Shown here: in pieces, positions 22,782 through 34,664 of the stretch
Position numbering within the stretch: position 1 is the first letter of the stretch
Layout of the letters: every line of letters begins with the position of its first letter
Assembly (NCBI GenBank): GCA_004380135.1
Contig: QXCR01000023.1
Location: 65,224-129,223, forward strand
Length of the DNA stretch: 64,000 nt
Source of the DNA: Stemphylium vesicarium
Taxonomy: Eukaryota; Ascomycota; Dothideomycetes; Pleosporales; Pleosporaceae
Direction: 5' to 3'
Made by a program: the position numbers and the translations under genes
Notes under the pieces: generated by a model
Database searches by the model: none
What the model was told of the DNA's origin: nothing
The model's input: the letters and a program-made list of their open reading frames with translations, nothing else

Positions 22782-23696
22782 ATGGCCACCCCCGCCACCC
22801 CCCTTGAGCGCAGGAAGCTCATCTGGTCCCGCGTCTACCAAGAGCTAATCCAGCACGCCGTCCCCGACGCCCGCTTCAATTACGACTTCCTATCCTACGT
22901 ACCCGACTTCCGGGGCTCCGAACATGCTCTCTTCCGCCTCACCACACTACCAGCGTACAACGCCGCGCGCGTCATCCTCGTGACGCCAGACAACTGTCTC
23001 GAAGCGCTACGCGCACGCGCCCTACACGATGGGAAGACAGTACTCGTAGCCACGTACCGGCTACGGCGCGGCTTCATCCTGCTACAACCCGGACGGATAG
23101 ACAGTGCGAGATACGAAGTCGCGGCGACGTTGGATGGCATGGAGAAACCTGGGATCGGGCGGCCTGTTACGCTGGCGCAGATGCGGGATGAGGGGTTGCG
23201 CGTTGACCTTTGCGTCACGGGCGGTTTGGTGTTTAACGTTCAGGGCGTGACGATCTGGGAGGGCGAGAATTTGTTCGAGGTGCAGTGGGCGCTGTTGCGC
23301 GATATCGGCGCTATTGCTTCACCGGAGGATACGGCGGTCGTTGCTGTAGCGCATGAGTGTCAGGTTGTGGATGAGGTAAGGATCGGGATGGAGACTATGA
23401 CGCCCGCGCGGCAGGGCGAGGTCCAAGCGGATTTTGTTATTACGCCCGAGGCGACGTTTGAGGTGCAGGGAGCGAGGAAACCGGCATGTGGGATTGATTT
23501 TGAGAATGTGGGGCAGGATGCGCTGCAGAATATTCCGCCGCTGCAGGAGTTGAGGGGGATACGCATGATGGAGGGGATTATGCAGAGGGAGGGGTTTGTG
23601 GCGGAGAAGCAGAATAAGGCTGATGAGCCGCCGACGAAGGATGAGCAGATGGGGATTAATATTGTAGACAGGCTAATGCAAAATTATAAGAGTTGA
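22782..23696 (+). CDS. 5-formyltetrahydrofolate cyclo-ligase-like (MTHFS domain) protein
   Basis: Intronless, 304 residues. The fold of the MTHFS family is visible: ERRKLIWSRVYQEL at the start, VPDFRGSEHALFRLTTLP, a central ILVTPDNCLEALRARALHDGKTVLV strand-helix-strand, VDLCVTGGLVFNVQGVTIW, and VVAVAHECQVVDE near residue 195. Canonical MTHFS proteins convert 5-formyl-THF to 5,10-methenyl-THF with ATP in cytosol or mitochondria. This longer variant more closely resembles the MTHFS-domain-containing branch whose reaction is unproven. The C-terminal 70 residues are family-unlike and partly charged. Confidence 0.75.
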   Translation: MATPATPLERRKLIWSRVYQELIQHAVPDARFNYDFLSYVPDFRGSEHALFRLTTLPAYNAARVILVTPDNCLEALRARALHDGKTVLVATYRLRRGFILLQPGRIDSARYEVAATLDGMEKPGIGRPVTLAQMRDEGLRVDLCVTGGLVFNVQGVTIWEGENLFEVQWALLRDIGAIASPEDTAVVAVAHECQVVDEVRIGMETMTPARQGEVQADFVITPEATFEVQGARKPACGIDFENVGQDALQNIPPLQELRGIRMMEGIMQREGFVAEKQNKADEPPTKDEQMGINIVDRLMQNYKS

Positions 23697-23781
23697 AGGG
23701 AGGCATGGGGTTCCGCTGTTGTGTATATGGACGTAATGGGGGTAAGATATTGGCTATCTTGAAGACTGTGGGTTCCTCCTT

Positions 23782-24228
23782 CTAAACATCCTCTTTCCAG
23801 CATACCACACCCGTTACTTTCCCCACCTTGCCACCATTCACAAGCACCCTCTCCCCGCCTACCCTAACAACCACACCCTCACTGCCCCATCCCAAGCTCG
23901 CCTTGCACACCACAGCCGTATCGTCCTTGTGCACCTGCTCATCCTGCAGGCCAACACCCTCTTCGACGCCGACAATCTCCAGCGCCTGGACGTATTCGGG
24001 CCGCGCGCTCAGATCAAGCGATATATCGATGGGTATGTGTATTGACCAAGCGTTCTCCGCCGTGGATGTGGATAACTGCGGGTTTTGCGCCGCGCCTGCC
24101 GAGTAATGAGTTGGTTCGCCGATGAGGGAGAGCGCGACGAGCGGGAGAGGCTGCGCTGCGGGTTTGGGGATCGGTGACGCCGCTACGAGGGCGGCGACGA
24201 GGCAGCTGATGAAGTAGGATGGTTTCAT
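23782..24228 (-). CDS. Hypothetical secreted protein
   Basis: Intronless, 148 residues. A clear signal peptide (MKPSYFISCLVAALVAASPI) is followed by a Pro-rich stretch, an NPQLSTSTAENAWSIHIPID segment and a Gly/Val-rich C-terminus ending in CWKEDV. It has only two cysteines in the mature part. I recognise no domain. It is convergent with the MTHFS-like gene, 85 bases away. The signal peptide makes it a believable gene. Confidence 0.6.
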   Translation of the reverse strand: MKPSYFISCLVAALVAASPIPKPAAQPLPLVALSLIGEPTHYSAGAAQNPQLSTSTAENAWSIHIPIDISLDLSARPEYVQALEIVGVEEGVGLQDEQVHKDDTAVVCKASLGWGSEGVVVRVGGERVLVNGGKVGKVTGVVCWKEDV

Positions 24229-27200
24229 ATCGGCGTCGAGTCTTTGGATGGAGCAAGGAAGGAGAGAGGTGGTCGTGAGGTTGGAAATCCGCTCTCTGAC
24301 GTGGTTTTGTGCTGCGATGCGTGCGTCGAGACAAGCAATATGCCAGCAGCTGCATTGTTCCTCGCGTATGTAAGCTGCGTGTCACTTGTACCTGCAGGAA
24401 CCTCTTTCCCAGCCACACAGGTCGCAGCTACAAGCCCTTTTCCTAAGTACCTATATCCTTTACCTCTTACCACGCCGTAAATTCCTCCAAGTATCCACCG
24501 GCCGAAACACACCACCATTGGCACGGCGAACACCAAGCGGGCGGGCTCATCCCAGCGGTTGGGTAATCAGAATAGAAACAGCACACAGCTTCCACGCCGC
24601 AAACGGGCTGCCCGTCCTTTCGGTCCGTTTGGGTAGGATTTGCGGAGAATTTCTGGAAGTCGTGATTGGGGCGGCTGCGGAAATAGCCGCTGCCTCGCAC
24701 CTTTTCTGGGGTCGGGTTGGTGGGAGCGATCCCGCTTGACAGGTCCAACTGTGCCGCACGGATGCATGCATAAACAATGTGAGGGACTATGGTAGGAGAA
24801 AGGTTTGGTGGATCGCAATCATTGTATATGCATGCATGGGAGTGGGCGTGCTGGAGATGCTATGCGAAGTCGCGAATTAATTTTGAAAGGTCTGCCTTTA
24901 CCTGCTAAAACATTTTTTTACGCTCGGAGCTGACCGTTGGGTTCGCGATGTTGCGACGGCATGGTCTGGCGTAGGGCGTGGAACAGGGCCAGCGCAACGT
25001 GCAAAGGGAAAGATCATCCCGTGGAAGAACGTTACGCGTCGTCAGACCGCAATAGGTTTTTCGCTGCGAAAACAGGGGAGCGCGGGTTCCATGTAAGCCC
25101 CTCGTTGCATTCGTGGGTGAGCAATTTGCCGTTGATTGAGAGGATGCTGGGGGATCCAAGTACAACCGGTGAAGTATCGAGCTAGTGGTCAGCACCTAAC
25201 AGTCACCAGGCAGATGTGAAGAACTGCCGCTGCTGTGTGGCTGGTCCGGTAGGATACCAACGGCTCTAGTAATCGATCATGGTGCAGCGCGGTGTTCGCC
25301 GCTGCATACTAGAGTTTCACCTCTGATCCCGATCATTAGTTAGTGACTCCTCACCGGACCTGGCCTTTGCTGGGAATGTAACTGTCGCAGATGGCACAGA
25401 GTCTGTGGAGAGACATGTGGAGGCCTCAGGCTTTCCCACACGCTGGTCGTTGCGTGCACAAGTCATGGCATGACCGCGATCTGGTACCAAGCTCACTCCG
25501 CGGACACTGGTATTCGCTGCGTCACAACTGACGGATAGTTGAAGATGGCGCAGGATCATCATACTGCGAAGAAGCCTCGCATCTCGAAAACTGAGGTGGC
25601 GGAACGCAGGGCAATTGTTGGGTCTACCCAGCATCTCTCCGAAGATCCAACAATGGCTCCCGAACAAACCCGGCGCAGAGAGGTTGGGGTATGTCGTCAC
25701 CCGTAACATCCGTGGAGATAGTTCTCTTGTGCTTGAGGTCTGTCTCAAAGTTAATCGATTGTGTGATCTTCGCAATGCAGGAGACGCAGACAAGGCCTCC
25801 TGCTTGCTTGCTGGACGGCTCGAAAAGTGGGGATCCTTGAAAACAGCTCGTCGCACCTCTCAACACTGCAGCTCTCATACTCTGAACTTTGAAGTATCGG
25901 GCTGATCTCCGCGATGAAAGCGAGGCTGCATCTTCAGGACTTTTCTCCGCTGTGTGTCGGAAATAGTCCGAGGCGTAGGAACCTGTTCCCCCGCTGTTTA
26001 AGCATAAAGTTACCAAGCGGGAGCGACGTTGGACTCTGCTCAACGAAAGCTAGGAGAGGGGTTACCACCAAGAGATGAACCTCTGCGGAATTATATCCAG
26101 CAGCTCGGCATAGCAATCGCACATCCTCGGGTGCAAGGACAGGCGACCGTTCTAGCCTAGAGCCCCTATCGAACTCGTATACCGCATCCTATATCCCCAG
26201 TGTTAAGATGATCGTATGACTCCATCGCAGGACGCTCAATACTAGGAATGCATGCCCGTTGCGTGGTGTACCAAAGTGCAAAAGCCGTTGGGAAGCCAAT
26301 AATGAGCCCTCGGACAATTGTCTGCAGTCGGAGTTGAGTCCACTTCGCTGAACCCAGGTTTCAGTCACGAACCATGGCATGCTCGTGCGACGGTTCCTGC
26401 ATCCGGGAGAGTACGGTAACTGGAGCCACGGGGCCAAGGCCAGGTTTGCGCAATGCCTACACCAAGTGCCGATGGCCGCGATAACGAGTCAGTTCGCTAG
26501 TCCTCTGCGCACTTATTCGGGAAGCCCCTGCAGCTGACTGGCGAATGTTGAAGCCGAGGCACACAAAGACTCTGGGCGACTTGTCTCTGCAATTACTTTT
26601 CAGCGCCACCAGTCAGATTATGATGGCGACTTCTAAAAGCAGAGAGAATTATTCAGCTTTTTGAAAAATCAAGAGGAGACCCACGCAGGTCCACGGAACT
26701 GCTGGAACTAACGGGAGCAAGTTCCCGGTGCCAGGTCGGCAGGGCGGTTGCCTTTTCGAGAGCGTCGGCAGTGAGCGTTGGACGGTCAGTGAAACATGCG
26801 GGTAAAGAGGGACTGCCTGATTCCGCATCAAGAAACAGCATCAGGAAATGTCTCCGATGGCCTTGCGGGATGTGAGGAACTGATTGACAGTGTAGGCATG
26901 TAGCCAAGACGCGGCAGACACGGAAGATGCAGGAGAGGCAAGATTTTCGGTGACTAAGCGCTTAAACCCGGCTAGCCTTGACATGGCCGACAACCACCGC
27001 GAAACAAAGAGTGGCTTCGCGTCTAGACAGCGCAAAAGCACGAATCCGATAGTCATCGTCGCTACTCAAGCGTCGCTTTTTAGTTTTGCTACGGCGGAAG
27101 CCATGTCTCAGATGGCATGGGAAATATGTCGCCCTTTTGTCATCGACCCGCGACGCTCTCTGCCGCTTGATGGCGTGCGCTGATCTCCAGCACCTACCTC

Positions 27201-27589
27201 CACTCGTCATGATAGGTTAATCTCGTTTGCAGGCACATCACCAGAGCCGTGACCTTGTACGTATCCCCAGACAGGCCCTGGCACGGCATGAACGACATGC
27301 CGGATCCATGGCTGAGCATCCTAGCTCCGCGGGTAAACGTCCCTCTTGGTAATGGCACTTCCTCCCTGAAACGGACCAGACCCTGGGTCCAGTATTGGGA
27401 ACCCGCGCAAGAGGGACCCACATCAACTCGTGGCGGCATGCATTATGCGCTGCCTTGCTATAGCTCCACATCGGTAAAAGTGTTCTAGCTACGTAAAAGA
27501 AGGTGGCCCCCCTCAAGCACCGCGTTTGTGCCGATTCTGGGGCTCCCTTACTGCGTGAGTATCAAGGTGCTTCGACATCATCAATCAAA
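24229..27589. other. 3.3-kb gene-poor stretch
   Basis: Several open frames of 80-180 codons occur on both strands, but none carries an intact domain. The best is 25317-25856 minus. The only hint of former coding is the possible transcription-factor relic at 26653-27309. No terminal repeats were found that would mark a transposon. Confidence 0.5.
26653..27309 (-). pseudogene. Possible Zn2Cys6 transcription-factor relic
   Basis: On the minus strand an ATG at 27309 begins MDPACRSCRAR, which resembles the start of a fungal binuclear zinc cluster. Downstream, in shifted frames, come LHAYTVNQFLTSRKA and LFLDAESGSPSL, and then RPTLTADALEKATALPTWHR, which resembles the C-terminal half of fungal transcription-factor domains. 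Stops and at least two frame changes separate these pieces. This is a weak call; a profile search is needed to decide. Confidence 0.28.
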
Positions 27590-28963
27590 ATGGCCATACC
27601 GAATCGAGGCCCTGAGCTGCTTGCAGTCAACATTGCTTTCGTTACTACGGCCGTGTTGGCGTGCTTGCTGAGATGCTACGTTCGTGTGAGGATGGTGAAG
27701 GCTTTCGGCCGAGATGATTGGCTGATGGTTCTCGCAACAGTGAGTATACATGAATACTGGAGTTTGAGATGCATCTAACATGACATCTAGTTATTCTTCA
27801 TTTCTTACACCACTTCATCCTGCATAGGCATCACCCACGGAACAGGACGCCATCATCGTGATCTTTCCGTTGAAGGAATACAGCACGCCAGACACGCTTG
27901 GTTCTTTTGCTATCTATTCTATTCGGTATCAATGATCTGCTCCAAGCTATCTATTGGCTTCTTGTTGTTACGAATTAGTATTCGAAAGCTCCACACATGG
28001 TGAGTCACTTCGAGGTCCGACTTTCACTGCATCCCAAACTAACATCTGCAGGATCATCTACACAGCCATGATCGTCTCCGTCGTCGCCGGAGCCGCCTTC
28101 TTCTTTGTGTGCCTCTTCCAATGCTACCCCGTCTCCTACATGTGGGACCGAACTTCACAGGAGGGCAAGTGCGTCGACAACACCGTCATCACCGCCCTCG
28201 GCTACGTCTACAGTATCTTCAGCATCATTTCCGATTTCACTTTCGCCATCATCCCCGGTTTCCTAGTCTGGCATTTGCAGCTTAAAAGGAGGACAAAAGT
28301 CGCTCTAATCCCATTGATCACCATGGGATGCATCGCAAGTGCAGCCGTAATCGCTCGTCTCCCCTTCATCCACTTTTTCAACTCCCCCGACTTCCTCTGT
28401 AAGCCCCCCACAATCTCCCTCATCTCCAACCGCTAACCCATATAGGGTCTACTCTCGACATCGCCATCTGGTCCTCCGTCGAACAAGGTCTCGCCATCAC
28501 AGCAGGAAGTCTCGCAACCCTCCGCCCCCTCTTCTTCATAGCCATGCACAAGCTCGGCCTCTCCACCCGCAACCCTTCCGCCTACCGCCCCTCAGCCTAC
28601 GGCATGTCGGCCCCCTTACCCGCCAACGGCGCCGCCTCAGGCATGAACTCCAAAGCCGACAAGCTCCGCCCGGACATGTACAAGCTATCCGCAACCGTGC
28701 AGACGCGCACCTCGGAAGACGAAATCACGCAAACCGGAAAGTTCCCCAAGTCGTCGAACTGGCACCACGGTACTAGTGCGCCACCAAATTCGAAAAAAAC
28801 AACTCGCGTCGACAACTCGGACAATGACAGTGAACGCAGTTTGAGGCTGAAGAGCGCGAGGAGCAGTGAAGAGGATGTGTTTCAGAATGGGATTTTGGTG
28901 TCGAAGAGTTTCTACATTACGGATGAAGAGAGGGGATCGGTGCTTTCGGCGCCGTATAGATGA
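27590..28963 (+). CDS. Rhodopsin-domain integral membrane protein (PTH11-related/SAT4 type)
   Basis: Four exons, 27590-27739, 27791-27999, 28052-28398 and 28446-28963, give 407 residues. Seven hydrophobic helices are visible. Family marks are CYVRVRMVKAFGRDDWLMVLA in the first loop, HARHAWFFCYLFYSVSMICSKL, FQCYPVSYMWD, and WSTLDIAIWSSVEQGLAITAGSLATLRPL in the last helices. The tail of about 140 residues is cytosolic, Ser/Thr-rich and charged, with possible phosphorylation sites. This is the fungal rhodopsin-domain family (formerly DUF-type). Some members sense host or surface cues, as Pth11 does, but most are uncharacterised. No CFEM domain precedes it. Confidence 0.88.
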
Positions 28964-31147
28964 TAAGGGACGGGGTGAAAGAATACACCGACATTTGCTC
29001 TTCATCCATCCATCGCGATTCCAAGTCCGCGACCTGAACACCGCGACTGAATTACCGATGCCGTGCGCAAGCGATTGTCGTTGCGAAGGTACACACGGTA
29101 CATATAGCGCTACATCGACGCCGGTTCCCAAGCGTGCAGCCACACGACCGACACCGCCGAGTACCGTACGCGCGCACCTCGTCTAGCGCATCGACATGGC
29201 ACATGATCCGCGGTTCACGACCTCTCTCAACAACCTCGGCGTGCTGCACGTCGACATGAGATTGAAGTCTGCAGCGCAATATCCGCAGCGTTAGTCCCGC
29301 GTCTTGAGTCAAGGCCTACATCCCGCATGTGTGTCTGACTCAACACTGTCGGAACCAACTTCGTCGCTTCTCCGTCTATATTCCAACGCCGAGGAAAGGG
29401 CACGCATACATAGCTTGTGGCGCAAGACCACAACAAAATGCCACCTCCCATCTTGATGTCTTTGCATCGCCACGGCTGTAAAGGCATCTTTCTTGTACAA
29501 TACACGTAGCGCGTCACGCGAAATCACGGCCTTTTCTGTTTTTGTTTATCCTTGCTTTCGTTTTCTAGTTTTGTTGTTTGCATATACCCCCCCCCCCCCC
29601 CCCAGCCATCATTGTACATCATATTTAGAGTCAAGTCATAATAAATCACAAACTAGTAAAAAAGCAACAAGTTCCGTCCCGTATATTTTGACGTGAGAAA
29701 AAAAAAGGTGCGCTTATCCTTGTGTTTTCACAGTCTCGCTGAGGGAGAGAGGGTGGGTGGCTGGATTAGTCTAGTTCCCAACGTCCAGATTTCGATAACC
29801 TCGATACGGGCACGATACCGCTAAGCCGAAAAAGACATGGAGGAAAAACCTTGGAAGCCACAGGTATCTACTTATCTATTGCGCGCCATGGACAAGATTT
29901 CTAGTGTGTGCAGAGTCGCGATTTTTTCGTGTCGAAATTCAGATCACCGGGGATGGACCAAGATGTGTAAACTTGGTTGGGGCCAGGTCCTCCAGTTGCA
30001 TAAACTAAATACACCCGGTCCTCTTCAAGCTGCTACTCGATCTCGCTTTCTCTTTCTCGCACCCGGTTCTAGTCTGAACAACCCGATGGTATGGGATATC
30101 ATCCCACTAGCCTTACAACCGCCTTTTTCTTATGGCACGAACGCATGTTTCAACACTACACATACCAGCCCCACACTCACCGGTCTCCCAATTCCATCTC
30201 ATAGCGAAAACGAAAACGACAGCGACAGCGACCTACCAAGTCTAGCCTATCTCCCTCGTCTTCTCCTCGGCGTTGTGCCGCGTTGACTAGTCCGTTGGCT
30301 TATTAGTTAGTTCGCCAACTAATCTAGCGTACCACAGCGGCACTTGACTAGCCCTTCTTTAGCGCAGCAATCTAGATCGTAAGAGAGATGGAGGGACGGG
30401 CGGCTTAGGATCTAGACGCCGCCGTCCCCCTTGTAAACGAATGCGATGCGCAGTTTGAGAACGGTGCTGGTAGTGGGCATGAGAGGAAAGGGCGGTTCAA
30501 CGGGAGACGGGGGCTGGTTGGCGTTGCTGCGTGTCATGCGATGGCGTCGGCGTAGTCGGTTTGGATTGGAGCGGGTTGTTGTGCGGGTGGCAGTTAGCGC
30601 TGTGTGAGGAACTGGCTTTTCAGAGTGATGGCTTTTGGGTCTGAGGCGCGGATATGCTAGTAAGTCTTGGATTTTGGGATGCCCGACTTCGCACGGGGAT
30701 ATAGGGTTTTAGCTTATGTGTAGGGACTCGGAGTGATGCTTGGCTGCCTGTAAGGTTTTAGCTGGTGCGAACGGTTCGCGGGATGAGATGTGAGATGGTG
30801 GAGTCAAGTTGATGGAGTATCATTGGAGGCGCGCAGAGAGCATGGAGTGGGGTTATAGTGAGACGCTCATGTGTGGTATGCCTTGTCGATACGAAAACCT
30901 TAATCCAGGCTCGTGGGCTCTTTCTCTGAGACGAAGTGCGCGCATTGTGCTGGGATGATGCTGGGTGAGTCGCTGCGGGTGACATACTCGGATAGCCGAC
31001 AAAGATGCATTTGTAAGTCGAGGTACGTTAGTATGTCTCCGGGGTTGATGGACGCGATGGATTCTTGACTCTGGAAACACATGGCGAGTCAGATGATGAA
31101 GTCATCATGTTGGATTCGTTTCAAATATATACAAAAGCTGAGAGAAA
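28964..31147. other. Intergenic, 2.2 kb, with a poly-C run
   Basis: No domain-bearing frame. It includes a 17-base C homopolymer at 29587-29603. An open frame at 29837-30286 (149 codons) is low-complexity toward its end and unsupported. Confidence 0.5.
29587..29603. repeat. Poly-C tract, 17 bases
   Basis: Seventeen consecutive C on the plus strand, directly counted. It is a length-unstable tract and a likely sequencing weak point; no coding consequence, as it lies between genes. Confidence 0.9.
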
Positions 31148-32250
31148 CTACAAGCAGCACGAGCAGTCGTTGCAGCTTGAGTCACGGATAGTGGGGGGCG
31201 CGGCACATGTCTCCTGTGGCGTGTAGGGTAGAACAGTCGTAGGTGGTGCAGGAGCATTGAGAGTCGTGACCTTGACTAAGACGGGGATGGCGGATCCAGT
31301 AGCGAGCCTGAACTCACGGTGACCGAGCACTGAGACGTCGTTAGTATGACTAGTTGTTAGTGCTTATTGATACAGTACTTACCGCGGAGCAGACTTCCAA
31401 TCTCGCCGGAGTGGGAGGTGATGGAGATGTAGGTGCTGTCATCGTTGGAGAAGATGTCATCAAGCACAGCCTTGGAACGGGCGTCTTGGTTGGCGCGCGG
31501 CTCCGCAAACAGCTCGGTCCAGTATGGGTCCTCCTCGGCAAAGCCCTTCTCGAACTTGAAGGTAGGGAAGTTCTCGTGGATGTATGATTTGCTGTGGCGG
31601 CGATCACATGTATGCGCGCTAATGCCCTCACGAAGAAACTCTTTGATTGTCGGGATAAATGGGGTCTTGCGAGGGAAATCAATACCCTCGAAGTTGAGTC
31701 TCGCAGTGTCAAGGCAACGGTACAGTGGGCTGGTGTAGAAAGTCTCGGGGGTGGAAATCTTCTCGTCCTTGATCAAGTGCTTCCAGAAGGCGTTTACGTC
31801 CAACGCCTGTTGCTTGCCCACTTCGGTGAGTTTTGCATCGGCCCAGGTGACGGTGCTGTTTCCGTCTAGTTCAGACCAGTAGCAGTTCCAAGCTGGGGTG
31901 CCAAAGTAGGATTCGGCAGCATTGTGAAAGCCCTCGCCGTGGCGTCCCATGAACAGGATGCTGTAGCGCTCATTGCGCGTAGAGTTCTTGTTCAGGGTAG
32001 AGATGTAGTGGGCGAGACGCTGCCATTGAGTAGAGTTCTTGCCACTCGGGCAGGATGAGTCGCTGGGATAGGGACGATCGATCAAGCCGAAGTTGCTTGC
32101 GGTGATGTTAAAGGTCGAAGGATCGGTAGCATTGTCGTCCTGCTGGAAAACGCCGGTGACGACAGTGTAGTCGATAGTCTTGGCGTGACTATATGCGCTA
32201 GCCGAGGAAGCAGCGGCCAAGAGGCCGTAGAGAAGCGACGAGGCAAGCAT
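31148..32250 (-). CDS. Secreted histidine-phosphatase (phosphoglycerate-mutase-like) protein
   Basis: Two exons on the minus strand, 32250-31383 and 31329-31148, with a 53-nt intron, give 349 residues. A signal peptide (MLASSLLYGLLAAASSASAY) precedes the catalytic LFMGRHGEGFHNAAE motif, whose first His is the phospho-acceptor. The second catalytic His lies in ITSHSGEIGSLLR, right before the intron, with VLGHREFRLATG after it. There are several N-glycosylation sequons (NSTQ, NSTR, NITA). The last residues are Cys-rich (SSCNDCSCCL), unusual for this family. Probably an extracellular or secretory-pathway phosphatase rather than a glycolytic mutase; substrate unknown. Confidence 0.85.
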
Positions 32251-33025
32251 TTCAATTGGGGTGACAATATGCTACCGTTGAACGAACGCAGAACCTGAAT
32301 TTTGATTCCGACGGCCGCTCGCTATCTTCTTAAAGAACTCGGTGAGGTCGGATGTCATTGCGCCGGATGCACAACGGTCAAGATGGCGAGGAGTCGATGA
32401 TGCCGATAATAACCAATCATTGAACAACGTGATTCGGCTGCGCTACTTGTCGGGGTCTAATGTGCGGAGAAAAGCTATTGACCTTCCTTTTTCTCCCGTG
32501 CCCAAGACCAGGAACAATGGGGCGATGGGGATGGAAGGCTTGATGGAGAAAAAGCGTGCTATGGACAATGCTCGCGATTGGGGAGGGGAACCTGTCAAAG
32601 GTGCTCAGGATTCAGCACATGCAATGCCGGAGATCCACAGTCCCGGTTTACGGGACTGTGCAGTGATTCCGGAAGATATCAATGCTGTTTACAGCTTGTG
32701 AAGATGAACACATCGATGCTGATCATGGGCACTATGGCGAAAGGACTGTGGAGTTGCGAGTGCTGGATATCATGGCTAAAGCAACCGCGATACGCGGCAT
32801 ATATGCAGTCGCCACGAAAAGCAGAGCCGCATGCGCCTGGACATGTGAAGCCGTACGAGCATACATGTACATGTAGCGGTGATGAAAGAAGGAAAATGTT
32901 GTGCGCAATGTACCTGCCAAGCCTTCCCGCTGCAGCTGCCACGCGCTGGGCCGCGGCTCCACAAAAATTGCTGAAGCTGTCGCGAGATGCGCTCAACCAC
33001 GCACCAGCTCAACACCACCACCACA
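32251..33025. promoter_or_regulatory. Divergent intergenic region
   Basis: About 775 bases between the phosphatase (minus) and Jip5 (plus). Open frames inside it are overlapping and domain-free. Both promoters should lie here. Confidence 0.45.
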
Positions 33026-34337
33026 ATGTTCGAGAATCTGTGCGCACTCCCGGTGGAGCATGATATCTTCGTGCAGGCACTGCATCCAGAAGAGCCGCTC
33101 GTAGCCGTGGGTCTTGCAAACGGCGATGTGCACACATACCGGCTGCCCTCTGGCGCAAGCGACGACGATGAGGATACGACATTGGCGTCGGAAAACGGCT
33201 TTGGAACCATAGACAGGCTCTGGCGTACACGGCGACACAAGGGCAGCTGTCGGACGCTTGGATACAGCGTCGATGGCGCCTCATTGTTCTCGGCAGGTAC
33301 AGATGGTATCGTCAAGATCGCAGACTCGATGACGGGCCAGGTCACGGCCAAGATTGCTCTGCCACTGGATCCGTAAGTCTCTCGTCACATGATCATGTAG
33401 TGAATCGCGATTGACCGCCAATAGCTCCAACGGTGGCATCGATGCGCCCACGCTCATCCACGGCCTCTCACCGCAATCTCTGATCCTCACCACCGACTCC
33501 GGCGCGCTGCACATCTACGATATCAGAAACCTCAAGGGCGGCGAAAAGGTCTCGTTGAAGCCAGAGAACACGCACCGCCCGCACGATGACTACGTCTCTT
33601 CCCTCACGGCTCTGCCACCGACGCGAGAGAGTACCAGCGGCTTCAGCAAGCAATGGGTCACGACTGGTGGCAGCACACTAGCAGTCACAGATATCCGTAG
33701 GGGGGTCATGGTCCGCAGTGAAGACCAAGAGGAGGAGCTTCTCAGCTCTACCATCGTGACTGGTCTTACCACCAAGGGCTCCAATGTGGGCGAAAAGGTC
33801 ATTGTTGGTGCAGGCAATGGTGTTCTTACACTGTGGGAGCGCGGCGTTTGGGACGACCAAGACGAGCGCATCATCGTCGACCGCTCAAAGGGAGGCGGCG
33901 AGAGTCTCGACGCCATCACCGTCGTGCCTGATGGTGTTGGAATGAGTGGAAAGCTCATCGCCGTGGGCATGGGCAACGGTAACATTCGCTTCGCTAAGAT
34001 CGGGCCAAATAAGGTTGTCGCCGAGCTCAAGCATGACGAGCTGTCTCAAGAGAGTGTCATCGGGCTTGACTTTGATGTTACTGGCAGGATGATCAGCAGT
34101 GGTGGCAAGACCGTCAAAGTATGGGGCGAGCAAACCTGGCAAGATGTCGACGAAGAGGAGGAAGACCCCACAAACGGCAAGCGCGAACATGAGAGCGACA
34201 AGAGTGACGATAGCGACGAGGACATGGACGACAGCAGTGAAGAGGATGAGCCCAAGCAAAAGCGAAAGAAGAGAAAGAAGAACAAGGGCAAGCAGGCCCC
34301 TGGGCACGGTATCATGCACTTCTCGGGATTGGATTAA
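33026..34337 (+). CDS. jip5: WD40-repeat protein Jip5 (WDR55-like)
   Basis: Two exons, 33026-33372 and 33425-34337, give 419 residues. The start MFENLCALPVEHDIFVQALH fits the family better than an upstream in-frame Met at 32987. WD40 blades are visible as PLVAVGLANGDVHTYRL, LFSAGTDGIVKIAD, LILTTDSGALHIYDIRNLKG, VGAGNGVLTLWERG, IAVGMGNGNIRFAKIG and MISSGGKTVKVWG. The C-terminus is an acidic stretch (DDSDEDMDDSSEEDE) followed by a Lys-rich nuclear/nucleolar signal (KQKRKKRKKNKGKQ). Jip5/WDR55 is a nucleolar protein needed for ribosome biogenesis. It is a conserved housekeeping gene next to fast-evolving HET genes. Confidence 0.9.
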
Positions 34338-34664
34338 ATGTTCCTGTCGTTGGATCGGATCTGTCACCATCGCGGTGGACGGCGAATGGCTAGATGAAGC
34401 TAGGGTCAAGGCTGCAATTTTATTGGTATCGCTACACAGGTACGCAGATAGCCCGGTTTGCGACTCGATGCAACATTGATAAGGCAACAGAATAATGCTA
34501 AAGCATACTCGTATTACAACATCCTGCAATCGTTGAACGCCTTGTTCACTCGCTCCTCCCTTCTCTGACAGCCCCCACGCCCCTTTGGGCCTAGCCTCGT
34601 GTCTCGCACTTGCTGAAACTCTGCAACGTCACCATTTCCCCCTGGACCAACACCACCGACATAC

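Noticed and set aside
25317..25856. 179-codon open frame on the minus strand
   Set aside because: No domain, Ser/Arg-rich, and overlapped by open frames in other phases; typical of non-coding GC-balanced DNA.
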